Positions 15,569-24,184 of a DNA stretch of 64,000 nt are shown piece after piece. Below the pieces are notes generated by a model, which did not search any database, was not told where the DNA came from, and worked only from the letters and a program-made list of their open reading frames with translations. The stretch comes from G963674505 sp964575975 (lineage in GTDB: Bacteria > Desulfobacterota > Desulfobacteria > Desulfobacterales > SKZT01). The position numbers and the translations under genes were made by a program. The stretch's first letter is position 1. Each line of letters starts with the position of its first letter. Where the stretch lies: positions 1-64,000 of the forward strand of contig CAZNTU010000003.1 in assembly GCA_964575975.1 (NCBI GenBank), given 5' to 3'.

Positions 15569-16777
15569 ATGTCTTCAGAAAGGATCGTGATCACCGGATT
15601 AGGAATTATTTCGAGCATTGGAATAAACATAGATGAGTTCAAGAATTCTCTTTTAAAGGGAATATCAGGCTTTAAACCCGCGGAAAACTTCAATTCGGAA
15701 GGCTTCGGGACAGTTGTCAATGCAGAGGTCAAGGAATTCGATCCCGAAAAATATATCCATCATACGCCTGTGGCGGAACTGGGCCGAACTAGCCGGTTTT
15801 CCATAGCCGCCGCCAAAATGGCTATTGAGGATGCCGGGTTTTCAATTCAGGATATTGAAGGCAAATCCATTCCGGTATGGATCGGAACGACAGACGGAGA
15901 GTCTCAAAGTCTGGATACGCTGGCGATGGACTGGGTCAATGCAGGAGCGATGCGGTTCCGCCCTGATCTGGTTGAGCAATCGTTAGCCTCGAATTTGTCA
16001 AACGCGGTTTCCAGGGAGTTGAAACTATGCGGCGAATCTTCTACGTTCGTAACGGCTTGCGCCGCGGGCAATTGTGCCATTGGTTATGCATTCGACCAAC
16101 TTCAGACCGGACGTGCCGACCTGGCATTGTGCGGCGGCAGCGAGGCCGTATGTCGTAAGGCATTTGTAGGGTTTACTCGTATAGGTGCCATGGCGCCGGA
16201 AAAATGCCAGCCGTTTGATATCGATCGAAAAGGTATTATAGCCGGAGAAGGTTCTGGAATGCTAGTTCTGGAAACATTAAGTTCGGCAAAGAAACGGAAC
16301 GCAAGGATTTATGCGGAAATGCTAGGGTATGGCACAAATTGCGATGCAAACAGCATGGTTGCACTGGATGTCGAGAGCGTTGCCAGATGTATCCGGATCG
16401 CCCATGAAAATTCCGGCGTAACAGCACAGGATGTTGACTATATTTGCGCCCACGGCACGGGTACACAAGCCAATGATGTGGCTGAATCAATCGCGATCAA
16501 CATGGTTTTTGGCAGCTCGAAACCGCCGGTCAGCTCGATAAAATCCATGATAGGCCACTCCATGGGGGCAGCGACTGCCATGTCCAGTATTGCATGCATT
16601 CTCGCCATTCAAAATCAATTTGTCCCCCCGACGATGAACCATGAAATTACGGACGATAAATGCGATATTGACTGTGTTCCCAATAAACCGCGGTTTGCAG
16701 ACCTTCGAGTAGTTCAGAGCAATGGCTTCGGATTTGGTGGTAACAACGCCATCACCATATATGGCGCATTCAAATAA
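15569..16777 (+). CDS. Ketosynthase 2 (full-length KAS II type, active)
   Basis: At 402 residues this is the most canonical ketosynthase of the cluster. The triad is Cys164 (TACAAGNCAIG), His295 (CAHGTGTQAND) and His330 (MIGHSMGAA), close to E. coli FabF Cys163/His303/His340. GEGSGMLVLE and NGFGFGGNNA are also standard. It is followed 14 bases later by its inactive partner at 16792. It is expected to elongate ACP-bound chains with malonyl-ACP, and is the likeliest main extending enzyme. Confidence 0.92.
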   Translation: MSSERIVITGLGIISSIGINIDEFKNSLLKGISGFKPAENFNSEGFGTVVNAEVKEFDPEKYIHHTPVAELGRTSRFSIAAAKMAIEDAGFSIQDIEGKSIPVWIGTTDGESQSLDTLAMDWVNAGAMRFRPDLVEQSLASNLSNAVSRELKLCGESSTFVTACAAGNCAIGYAFDQLQTGRADLALCGGSEAVCRKAFVGFTRIGAMAPEKCQPFDIDRKGIIAGEGSGMLVLETLSSAKKRNARIYAEMLGYGTNCDANSMVALDVESVARCIRIAHENSGVTAQDVDYICAHGTGTQANDVAESIAINMVFGSSKPPVSSIKSMIGHSMGAATAMSSIACILAIQNQFVPPTMNHEITDDKCDIDCVPNKPRFADLRVVQSNGFGFGGNNAITIYGAFK

Positions 16778-16791
16778 GGATTATAGGCATC

Positions 16792-17802
16792 ATGTTTGAA
16801 AATATTGTTATAACAGCGAAAGCCAAGGTTATTCCCCTGGAAGAGCGGATCGAAGCAAACAAGTTCGCGACGTTGCCCGGTTTTAGCGCGCATGCAGCGC
16901 TGGGAAAGAAGGGCACGCGCAATATGGACCAGTTGACGGCGTTATCCATACATTCCATCAGCCACCTCATGGAAAAGCTCTCGGAACAGCGAACATCGAC
17001 GGCAGAACGTATCGGTATCGTCCTAGGTTCGGCACAGGGCAGCATGCAAAGCATTGTTACCTTTGTGTACGATTCCCTTGTTAACGAAAGACCGGATCTG
17101 GTGAGCCCCATCCATTTCGCCAATACCATAATGAACTGTGCAGCCGGCTACGCCGCCATCTGGTATGGCTTCAAGGGGATTAATACAACCATATCGACCG
17201 GAGAGCTGAGTGCGATATCGGCAATGAATTATGCAGTCTCTATCCTGGAAAAAGGATATAATGATACGATCATCGCGGGTGGAGTTGAAGATCTCAGCGA
17301 GGTGAGTATCGCCGCAAAGGCTGCCGTGGCTGAAAAAAGAGAGGTTCCAGAGCATTTTACCGAAGCGGCCGTTTTTTTCGTTCTCGAAACCGAACCAGTG
17401 GCCCGCAAATATGGCCGCAACGTCCTGGCACATGTAAAGGGGGTTGACACAGGGTACAATCCTTTCGTGGAAAACCCGGATGCGTTGATTCATCTGATCG
17501 GTGGTCTACTGGAACAAACCAATATTATTACAGAGGAAATCACTCGGGTTTCCATTGCCGGTACCTGGCCTCAAACCAGAGAGCTTGAATTAGATGCATT
17601 CGATAACCTGTTTGGCGATCAAACGGAAAAACCCGAGTTGTCGGTATTGTTTCATCAGGTCGGCAATACCGTCTCCTGCAACAATGCTCTGCAGTTGCAC
17701 GATATCGTCAGCGGGCTGAACGAAGGGGAACACGGCCTGCTGTTTGCCCATGATATGAATGGCAACATCGGTGCTATGGTGGTCCGCGGAGGCACGCAAT
17801 GA
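16792..17802 (+). CDS. Chain-length-factor-like partner 2 (Glu at nucleophile position)
   Basis: The 336-residue ketosynthase-like protein lines up with KS motifs through GYNDTIIAGGVED. The nucleophile position in ISTGELSAISAM is Glu138 instead of Cys; classical CLFs carry Gln there. The second His motif is changed to FHQVGNTVSC. It overlaps the next ketosynthase by four bases (ATGA). It is probably the non-condensing half of a KS/CLF heterodimer with KS2. A Glu at this point is uncommon in my knowledge and may affect malonyl decarboxylation or tunnel shape. Confidence 0.78.
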   Translation: MFENIVITAKAKVIPLEERIEANKFATLPGFSAHAALGKKGTRNMDQLTALSIHSISHLMEKLSEQRTSTAERIGIVLGSAQGSMQSIVTFVYDSLVNERPDLVSPIHFANTIMNCAAGYAAIWYGFKGINTTISTGELSAISAMNYAVSILEKGYNDTIIAGGVEDLSEVSIAAKAAVAEKREVPEHFTEAAVFFVLETEPVARKYGRNVLAHVKGVDTGYNPFVENPDALIHLIGGLLEQTNIITEEITRVSIAGTWPQTRELELDAFDNLFGDQTEKPELSVLFHQVGNTVSCNNALQLHDIVSGLNEGEHGLLFAHDMNGNIGAMVVRGGTQ

Positions 17803-18947
17803 CACGAACCGTTATAACGGGAATCGGTATGTGCAACTCGGTCGGCGATAACGCGAATAGCACTTTTACCTCTTTTTTAGCGGGTAAAAAAGGGAACAAA
17901 CCACTGATACATTTAACTGCCGATAAGTACAATACCTCCATCGCTTATGAACGGGAACAACTTGAAACGCCGGACGGGCGATTCAGATGCAGCGCGTTCC
18001 TGAAATCAGCGTTGAAAGAAGCCATGGAGCATGCGCAAATTTCAACGGACGAGGATATCCCGGTTTACGTCGGTTCAGGGTTGAAAGAACTGAGAAGCGC
18101 GGAATTATCCGCGCTTCGACAGCAAAAAATCACCGTTGGGCAACTGGATTTTGCACGCGCCGTGCGCGATGTTTTACCTAAAAGTCAAAACGTGTATACC
18201 ATTTGCAATGCGTGTGCATCGTCGAATTATACAGTGGCGCTTGCCTGTGATCGTATTACGGCGGGAGACGCGGATATCGCCGTAGCAGCGGGGTGCGATA
18301 CCATCACCTCGTCCATGTTCGGCCTGCTGGATCGATCAAATCCGAATGCCCCCAAGGATATCAAGGTGTTTGATAAACACCGGCAGGGTATACTCATGGG
18401 CGATGGCGCTGCCGCCATCGTTGTTGAACGTCTTGAATCAGCTCTGGAAAAGGGGCGATGGCCACTGGCTGAAATAAAAGGCGTGGGGATGAGTACCGAT
18501 GCTGTTCATGAAACGGCGCCAGACCAAGCCGGGATCGAGCGTGCCATAAAAGACGCTTATGAAAGAGCCAACATCGTCGCCGAAGACGTCGATCTTATTT
18601 ACGTACATGGGACAGGCACCGAACTCAACGATGCCATGGAATCCAAAGTCCTGTCATCTATTTATCGGAACATAGAAAACAAACCCGCCATTACCGGTAT
18701 TAAATCAATGATCGGCCATACCTCTGGCGCCTCCGGAGGGATCGGCGTCGTTTCAGCGGTTCTATCCTTGCAGACCCAGACGATCCCGCCGACACCGGGT
18801 ACAAACACCCCGCTCGATGCTGTCCGGGGTTTCAGGATCTATGACAAGGCAACCAAAGCCCGACTAGGCGTCGTTCAGGTTAACGCCTTTGGGTTTGGGG
18901 GGGTTAACTCCGTTGTTATCGTGACTGCATACAAAGGATATGATTGA
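17799..18947 (+). CDS. Ketosynthase 3 (KAS II type, active)
   Basis: The 382-residue ketosynthase has Cys139 (CNACASSNYTV), His270 (VHGTGTELND) and His307 (MIGHTSGASGG), plus the terminal VNAFGFGGVNS. It overlaps both neighbours by four bases, so it is translationally coupled to CLF-like 2 before it and CLF-like 3 after it. With two other ketosynthases in the same operon it may be specialised for a given chain length, a given starter, or a second chain. Sequence alone does not tell which. Confidence 0.9.
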   Translation: MTRTVITGIGMCNSVGDNANSTFTSFLAGKKGNKPLIHLTADKYNTSIAYEREQLETPDGRFRCSAFLKSALKEAMEHAQISTDEDIPVYVGSGLKELRSAELSALRQQKITVGQLDFARAVRDVLPKSQNVYTICNACASSNYTVALACDRITAGDADIAVAAGCDTITSSMFGLLDRSNPNAPKDIKVFDKHRQGILMGDGAAAIVVERLESALEKGRWPLAEIKGVGMSTDAVHETAPDQAGIERAIKDAYERANIVAEDVDLIYVHGTGTELNDAMESKVLSSIYRNIENKPAITGIKSMIGHTSGASGGIGVVSAVLSLQTQTIPPTPGTNTPLDAVRGFRIYDKATKARLGVVQVNAFGFGGVNSVVIVTAYKGYD

Positions 18948-19762
18948 TGAACACATATGAGTTCAATATTTTATCCGAGGTGGTTTTCTGCCCTGGGCAG
19001 TCGGTTACTCGCGTTTCAAAACTGCAGCCAAAGCAGGGCGAGGTCGTCCATTATAAAGAGGCAGCGAAATTATTAAAAAGAAGAGGGTTGCGCTACAAGG
19101 ACGAAGCCACGTTAATAGCATTGGTTGCCTCAAAGCTATTGCTTGACCGGGGTCCACAATTGACGTCCGAGGAAAAAGCCCGCACAGGTATCGTCGCCAG
19201 TTCAAACCTGAGCAATATCGATACGGTGGTCAAAAATGCACGGATCATTGCCCGGCGCCATGTCGATGAAACGAGCGTGATGGATTTGCCAAACGCTTCT
19301 CCCAATACTGTTTCAGCCGCAATTTCTATCGCGAACGACCTTAAAGGTCCGAATTTGATGCTGTGCAACGGTCAGAGGGGCGGCCAGGATGCCTTGCGAC
19401 TGGCCCAGGACTTGATGCTGGCAGATCGGGCGGATCGAGTGATGGTGCTGGGCGTCGAAGTTGATAACCCGACGGTTCAATCTCTGTTTTCGGATCATAA
19501 CGGAGGACGTTACCATGGGGCCGCCGGCTATCTTATTGAAAAAAAAGGGATCAACCGGGATATTGGTAACTGTATCGCAAGCATTGAAAAAATCGGACAG
19601 AGCGAAAACCCGATTATGCCCGAGGAAGTTACTGGATATTGCGGAGATGCGAGCGGGGTTACCGGCATAATACAAGTTTTGCTGGCGGTTGAGTCTGCCA
19701 GGAAAGGAATCCCCCGGGACCTCGTTCATACGGATTCACATTGGAGGGTGAACTATGTATAG
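18944..19762 (+). CDS. Chain-length-factor-like partner 3 (Gln at nucleophile position)
   Basis: The 272-residue ketosynthase-like protein is truncated relative to CLFs of about 400. The nucleophile position, found by aligning its helix residue by residue with KS3, is Gln144 in CNGQRGGQDAL: the same Cys-to-Gln change that defines actinomycete chain-length factors. The C-terminal His motifs are not seen; the protein ends shortly after YCGDASGVTGI. It probably partners KS3. Its stop lies inside the next gene, overlapping it by eight bases. Confidence 0.75.
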   Translation: MMNTYEFNILSEVVFCPGQSVTRVSKLQPKQGEVVHYKEAAKLLKRRGLRYKDEATLIALVASKLLLDRGPQLTSEEKARTGIVASSNLSNIDTVVKNARIIARRHVDETSVMDLPNASPNTVSAAISIANDLKGPNLMLCNGQRGGQDALRLAQDLMLADRADRVMVLGVEVDNPTVQSLFSDHNGGRYHGAAGYLIEKKGINRDIGNCIASIEKIGQSENPIMPEEVTGYCGDASGVTGIIQVLLAVESARKGIPRDLVHTDSHWRVNYV

Positions 19763-20561
19763 AGAATCGACAATAATGCCGGAGAAGAACCTGGGGAAGG
19801 TCAATGAAGTATTACGGGACAAAGCTGATCCGGAAGGAAAATATCGATTGGTGATGATCCACGGTATCGCGGATTCTTCGGACGTATGGCGGGAAGTTTG
19901 TAAAAAACTACCCACACGTTTCCGCTCCTATCTTGAACTCGACCTGCCCTGGAATATCGCTGTCGGAGATCCGATTACCTACGAACCCGACTCTGAAACA
20001 ATATTGAGACGTGCATGGCAAACGCTTCCGAAGGGTCCTAAAATTGTTTTCGCGCATTCGTTCGGGGCCAACGTCCTGCTGGCCATGTCTCAGTATTGCA
20101 GTTTGGAGGATGTAAGTGCTCTGGTATTGTTGTCAGTGTATTCAAAGCCGGACTTCGGCGATTTTACCTGGTCCGAGTTCATAAGCTATGTGAACAGATT
20201 TGAGGATTTCCTGAAAATGAGTATCGACTCGCGGCCCGGTTCGAAAAAACTATCGGACAGATCCAAGCAAATCATTACAGAGAAGACCTTGCGAATGTAC
20301 AGCCCGTCAAGCTGGCTGCAATTCTACCAGATGTATTCCAAGACTCCCGGGCTTGACTTCTCATCAATAACCATGCCGACACTGCTAATGGGGGGGCGAA
20401 AGGATTTTTCAATTGAATACAGGGATATTAAGGCGTTTGCAGAGCGTTTACCCAATGCAACGTTTAATTTTATCGAGCATTGCGGTCATTTTGCCATGAT
20501 AGAGGATCCGCAGCATACCGCTCGGTTAATCCAGGAATTTTTCAATGAAAGGAAATTATGA
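19755..20561 (+). CDS. Alpha/beta-hydrolase fold protein
   Basis: The 268-residue protein has an oxyanion-hole HG pair in VMIHGIADSSDVW, the nucleophile elbow FAHSFGANVLL (Ser), a late acidic turn MGGRKDFSIEY and the catalytic His in EHCGHFAMIEDP. It lacks a signal peptide, so it acts in the cytoplasm. GGAGG lies seven bases before the chosen ATG. In this context it may release the chain from the ACP, hydrolyse a blocked carrier, or act on the final product; the substrate cannot be read from the sequence. Confidence 0.83.
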   Translation: MYRESTIMPEKNLGKVNEVLRDKADPEGKYRLVMIHGIADSSDVWREVCKKLPTRFRSYLELDLPWNIAVGDPITYEPDSETILRRAWQTLPKGPKIVFAHSFGANVLLAMSQYCSLEDVSALVLLSVYSKPDFGDFTWSEFISYVNRFEDFLKMSIDSRPGSKKLSDRSKQIITEKTLRMYSPSSWLQFYQMYSKTPGLDFSSITMPTLLMGGRKDFSIEYRDIKAFAERLPNATFNFIEHCGHFAMIEDPQHTARLIQEFFNERKL

Positions 20562-21544
20562 TGTCAAACATTGAAGTTACAAAGCCAACCGAGTCAAAGA
20601 TTTATCCCCGTTTGGAAGGAAATAATATTTGCACGTGGATCGGTTTCAAGCATGTGATGTACGTTGTGGAGGAAGCTGTTGTCGATCATTTCCGCCAGAA
20701 TGGCTACTATCCTCGTTCACTCTACGAGAAAAACGGACTCTGTCTGGAAATCGTCGATTCCGACGCACATATCTTACATGCTCTGCACATGGATGACATG
20801 GTGACCGCAGATGTGAGAATCGACGAAGAAGCGAATTCGGACGAGTCCTTGCGCTTTTTGGTGAATTTGTTCGTTGAAAGAAAAGGTAAAACCATAAAGG
20901 CCGTAGCCTGCCGCGTTGCCGTGGAGTTCAAAATGGATGACAGTCCGGTTACCGGCCACGTCGCCCCCACAATCATGCCCGAGTTCGTACCCTGGACGAA
21001 AGAAAGAATCTGCCGCCCCGGCCACAATGGCACCGAGAAAAGCGATCTTTTAACGGAACGCGGTGAAATCGATCCCAAAGACGATGTCGCCGCCTTGTTA
21101 AAAGGCAACCCGAACACAATGGTATGGAAGTGGCACATCCCTTATTTTTACTGTCATTTCAATGAACGTATGAAACATTCGGGATATTTGCGTTTGATGG
21201 AGGAGATCGAGGATCTATTCCTGGCACAAAACGGTTTGTCCATCCGCACCATGCTACACACCAAAAAATGGATACCGGTAGTGCCTTCAGCTCGCGTGGA
21301 AATACTTGAAGAAGCGTACATGGAAGAAACGCTTTACACGACTTATGCCCTGATGAATACCTACCGCGATTTCACCTACACTCACGGAATGGATTGCTAT
21401 GTGGTTCGTGACGGGAAGCTGGTTCATACCGCGACCGGCAGCATTACCCATGGCTATGCCCGTATCAACGACCGAACCGACTGGAGCTTGGTTGCGTTCG
21501 ATGATGAAACAAAAGCCATCATTCGTAAAAACCTTCAAGGATGA
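20558..21544 (+). CDS. Double-hotdog thioesterase-like protein
   Basis: The 328-residue cytoplasmic protein has two hotdog-like repeats. The first begins near residue 22 (CTWIGFKHVMYVVEEAVVDHF); the second begins near residue 198 (FYCHFNERMKHSGYLRLMEE) and includes VPSARVEIL and an aromatic-rich strand YRDFTYTHGMDCYVV. The long helix after a YxxHFN-type turn recalls 4-hydroxybenzoyl-CoA thioesterase and acyl-ACP thioesterase folds rather than FabZ. Probable role: release or editing of ACP-bound chains. It starts inside the preceding stop codon (ATGATG). Confidence 0.65.
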   Translation: MMSNIEVTKPTESKIYPRLEGNNICTWIGFKHVMYVVEEAVVDHFRQNGYYPRSLYEKNGLCLEIVDSDAHILHALHMDDMVTADVRIDEEANSDESLRFLVNLFVERKGKTIKAVACRVAVEFKMDDSPVTGHVAPTIMPEFVPWTKERICRPGHNGTEKSDLLTERGEIDPKDDVAALLKGNPNTMVWKWHIPYFYCHFNERMKHSGYLRLMEEIEDLFLAQNGLSIRTMLHTKKWIPVVPSARVEILEEAYMEETLYTTYALMNTYRDFTYTHGMDCYVVRDGKLVHTATGSITHGYARINDRTDWSLVAFDDETKAIIRKNLQG

Positions 21545-21551
21545 TGTGATC

Positions 21552-22235
21552 ATGCAGGCAACTTATTTTTTTTCGTTTCGAAGCCCCTATTCCTGGCTGG
21601 CTTCAATCGGACTGAAAAAGCGAATTGAAACGGAAAACATATTTGAACTTGTTCCGTTCTGGGAACCCGATGACATCAGCATAGAATTGCTGAAATCACG
21701 TTCGGGAGAATTCCCGTATCGAAACATGAGCGAGGCAAAGCATCGGTATATACTCATGGACATCAAGCGACTGGCACATAAATTCAATCTGGACGTCAAA
21801 TGGCCTGTCGACGGGTCGCCATGGTGGGAGCTGTCGCACTTGGGATACCTGAAAGCGAAAGAGCTGGGGTTTGGTCGGCCGTTTTTCTGGCGAGTATACC
21901 GGGCGAGGTGGCAGGAAGGTTTGAACATATCGACACCGGAAGTGATTAAGCAGGTCTGCCTTGATATTGGTATGACGAAGAGGCAGGCGGAGGAGGTGTT
22001 AACTGCTCCCCAAAGCAAATCCATCCGGGAGTTGGGAGGCGATATCCTGTATCGGATTTACCGCGAAGATATTTTCGGCGTGCCCATGTTCACCCGCAAA
22101 CGCGAGAAGTTTTGGGGCATTGATCGTCTGAACGATTTTTTGGAGACGACAGACGCAGCACCTCTATCAACCGAAGAACTACCGTTGGGCATGGGATATC
22201 CTCTGGATTTTGACCACGCCGGCGGATGCGGATAA
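21552..22235 (+). CDS. DsbA-fold protein, 2-hydroxychromene-2-carboxylate isomerase type
   Basis: The 227-residue protein begins ATYFFSFRSPYSWLAS, the start of DsbA-like / kappa-class GST family members in which the CxxC is replaced by SPYS. It shares YFRSPYSWLA-type and WPVDGSPWWELSHLG blocks with HCCA isomerases and has the helical insert of that fold. It lacks a signal sequence, so is not a periplasmic disulfide enzyme. HCCA isomerases use glutathione or a thiol to isomerise double bonds; here it may set cis/trans geometry or act with the nearby DsrE-like proteins. The ATG at 21552 was chosen as the start of the conserved domain. Confidence 0.75.
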   Translation: MQATYFFSFRSPYSWLASIGLKKRIETENIFELVPFWEPDDISIELLKSRSGEFPYRNMSEAKHRYILMDIKRLAHKFNLDVKWPVDGSPWWELSHLGYLKAKELGFGRPFFWRVYRARWQEGLNISTPEVIKQVCLDIGMTKRQAEEVLTAPQSKSIRELGGDILYRIYREDIFGVPMFTRKREKFWGIDRLNDFLETTDAAPLSTEELPLGMGYPLDFDHAGGCG

Positions 22236-22243
22236 AGGAGTGT

Positions 22244-22603
22244 ATGAGCATGTATAGTAAAGATCCTGTTTTTGAAGAAGACAAGGTGTCTGCTCAATAC
22301 CATGTCAGCGGCAGTGCGCCTTTTGCTCTAGGCCATTATCCCTCCGATCCGATCTTTCCGGGCGTCATGTCGCTGCAATGCATGGAAGAATTATGCAATA
22401 TGCTGTTCAGCAGGCTAAGCAATGTAGCGGTCAGACAGGTCGAGGTTAAACGGGTTTCCTATCTGGATATTATCCGACCCGGCGACATACTGAATATCAA
22501 TTGCCGGTTGAAAAAACAGAACAACGACGAGACTCATTTTCAAACCGTTATCGAGGTGGATGGAACCGTTAAATGCAAATCATCTTTCATTTACAGGCAC
22601 TAA
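22244..22603 (+). CDS. FabZ-like dehydratase subunit with His only
   Basis: The hotdog protein of about 119 residues contains LGHYPSDPIFPGVMSLQ. The FabZ catalytic His is present, but 14 residues later, where FabZ has Glu, there is Gln. The companion protein at 23381 has the opposite pattern, so the two probably make one heterodimeric dehydratase, as described for ApeI/ApeP in aryl polyene pathways. ATGs at 22226, 22244 and 22250 are possible; AAAGGAG at 22234-22240 best fits 22250 (MYSKDPVF). Confidence 0.8.
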   Translation: MSMYSKDPVFEEDKVSAQYHVSGSAPFALGHYPSDPIFPGVMSLQCMEELCNMLFSRLSNVAVRQVEVKRVSYLDIIRPGDILNINCRLKKQNNDETHFQTVIEVDGTVKCKSSFIYRH

Positions 22604-22623
22604 TTCAGTGAAAGGGCGGCATT

Positions 22624-23370
22624 ATGTTTCATGAAAAAAACATATTGGTGACCGGCGGAAGCCGTGGCATTGGCAGGGCTGTTGTCGAGAGTTTCGCCGA
22701 GCAGGGGGGCAATGTACATTTTACCTATCTTAGCAATGGGGAATTGGCGGCCGAACTGTGCGACGCTCTGCGCGCAAAGTATCCCGAACAGCGGTTTACC
22801 CCTATTAAATGCGATATCTCTCGACACGAAGAGGTCCAAAAACTGGTAGATACCTATTTGGACGACCTCGACGCGATAGATGTCCTAGTCAACAACGCAG
22901 GTATTTCCGATGATGCCCTTATTGTCATGATGAGTCCGGAACAGTGGCATAAGGTTATTCAAACCAATTTGAACGGGGTATTTTACCTGACGCAAAAAGT
23001 GGCCTACAAAATGCTGAAACGGAAGAAGGGAAACATCGTTACGATCAGTTCATTCACGGGGGTTTGCGGAAATGCGGGACAAGCCAATTACGCGGCGGCA
23101 AAAGCAGGCTTGATCGGTATGTCAAAAACAATTTCAAAGGAGCTTGCAAACCGGAATATACGCGTAAACGTTGTTGCGCCAGGGTTTATAGAAACCGATA
23201 TGACCGCAGGCCTCACCGAATATATGCGAAATTTTTATATCGAAAGGATTGGTCTGAACAGAATGGGGCAGGCGCATGACGTTGCCAATGCCGTTACCTT
23301 TCTGGCCTCGGAAAAAGCCGGTTACATCACTGGCCAGACCCTGGTTGTTGACGGCGGATTGGTAATCTGA
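22624..23370 (+). CDS. 3-oxoacyl-ACP reductase (FabG-like SDR)
   Basis: The 248-residue short-chain dehydrogenase has the NADPH loop VTGGSRGIGRA at residues 8-18, NNAGIS near 90, the catalytic Ser in VTISSFTG, the Tyr/Lys pair in NYAAAKAGLIG and the end TGQTLVVDGG. This is the sole ketoreductase of the cluster. It should reduce each beta-ketoacyl-ACP made by the KS/CLF pairs to the beta-hydroxy form for the dehydratases on either side. No enoyl reductase was found in the cluster, so double bonds would be kept, giving a polyene. Confidence 0.93.
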   Translation: MFHEKNILVTGGSRGIGRAVVESFAEQGGNVHFTYLSNGELAAELCDALRAKYPEQRFTPIKCDISRHEEVQKLVDTYLDDLDAIDVLVNNAGISDDALIVMMSPEQWHKVIQTNLNGVFYLTQKVAYKMLKRKKGNIVTISSFTGVCGNAGQANYAAAKAGLIGMSKTISKELANRNIRVNVVAPGFIETDMTAGLTEYMRNFYIERIGLNRMGQAHDVANAVTFLASEKAGYITGQTLVVDGGLVI

Positions 23371-23380
23371 GGTTATCATT

Positions 23381-23827
23381 ATGAATAACATGTTAATCTG
23401 TAGTGAAATAGAGCTGTTACTACCGCAACGATACCCTTTTTTGCTTCTCGATAAAATTTTTGATTATGAATTGAATCGATATGCCAAAGGGATAAAAAAT
23501 GTCGCCAAAAGAGAACCTCTTTTGGTTGACAAAGACAGCGGGTTTTGGCCGGGTGCCTTTGTGATCGAGTCCTTGGGACAACTGGCCATCGCACTGATCA
23601 ATTTGAACAACGCCGGCCAGCTCCCCCCGAAAATCCTCCTGGGAAACATGGCCGGCATCACTTTTCATTCTCCCATTCCCATGGGCTGTCGATTGGATTT
23701 GTTTATTCAGGTTGAAAAGTACATGGAGGGAGCTTCGTTTGTTGCTTCAGGCTATGCCGACGTGGATAACGAACGCAAAGTCACAATTAATACTCTAGTG
23801 GCTAAAATTTTGGAATTTAACCATTAG
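23381..23827 (+). CDS. FabZ-like dehydratase subunit with Glu only
   Basis: The 148-residue hotdog protein starts like FabZ (LLPQRYPFLLLDKIFDYE) and has WPGAFVIESLGQLA, where the Glu matches the FabZ catalytic Glu. The GHFPG loop with the catalytic His is missing; the segment reads VDKDSGFWPG. Together with the His-bearing, Glu-less protein at 22244 it would complete one active site per heterodimer. Two starts six residues apart are possible; the first ATG is used here. It lies ten bases after the ketoreductase. Confidence 0.82.
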   Translation: MNNMLICSEIELLLPQRYPFLLLDKIFDYELNRYAKGIKNVAKREPLLVDKDSGFWPGAFVIESLGQLAIALINLNNAGQLPPKILLGNMAGITFHSPIPMGCRLDLFIQVEKYMEGASFVASGYADVDNERKVTINTLVAKILEFNH

Positions 23828-23844
23828 GTCTACAGGACATTCGC

Positions 23845-24171
23845 ATGATTGAATATTTAATTGTGGAAACACGAAGCCCGCTGATTTCAAATCGGAATTT
23901 AACCGGCCTTGAACTTGCCCTGGCTTTGGCGGGAGAAGGCGTCAGGGTAACGTTATGGATCATGCAGGACGCGGTCCAGTTATTACAGCTGAAGTTTTCC
24001 GAACAGATAGACAGATGCGTTGAAGAAGCTCTTGTCACCTGTTATGTCGATGAGTTCAGCTTGGCGCAGAGAGGATGTGTCCTGGATGCGTCATCACCGC
24101 TAAAAACCGGTGACATGGCTCTTTTCAGCGAACACTTGATGCGCATGAATTCCCGCGCAATCTGGCACTGA
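23845..24171 (+). CDS. DsrE/Tus-like small protein 1
   Basis: This 108-residue cytoplasmic protein has the DsrE-fold pattern: strand YLIVETRSP, a helix GLELALALAGEG, strand VRVTLWIMQDAV, and later EALVTCYVDEFSLAQRGC with Cys residues. DsrE/DsrF/TusBCD proteins pass persulfide sulfur between cysteines. It is the first of three similar-sized proteins in a row with this fold, which resembles a DsrEFH/TusBCD set. Fold assignment is by pattern, not search. Its role within a polyketide cluster is unknown. Confidence 0.6.
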   Translation: MIEYLIVETRSPLISNRNLTGLELALALAGEGVRVTLWIMQDAVQLLQLKFSEQIDRCVEEALVTCYVDEFSLAQRGCVLDASSPLKTGDMALFSEHLMRMNSRAIWH

Positions 24172-24184
24172 AAAAGGAAACGGT

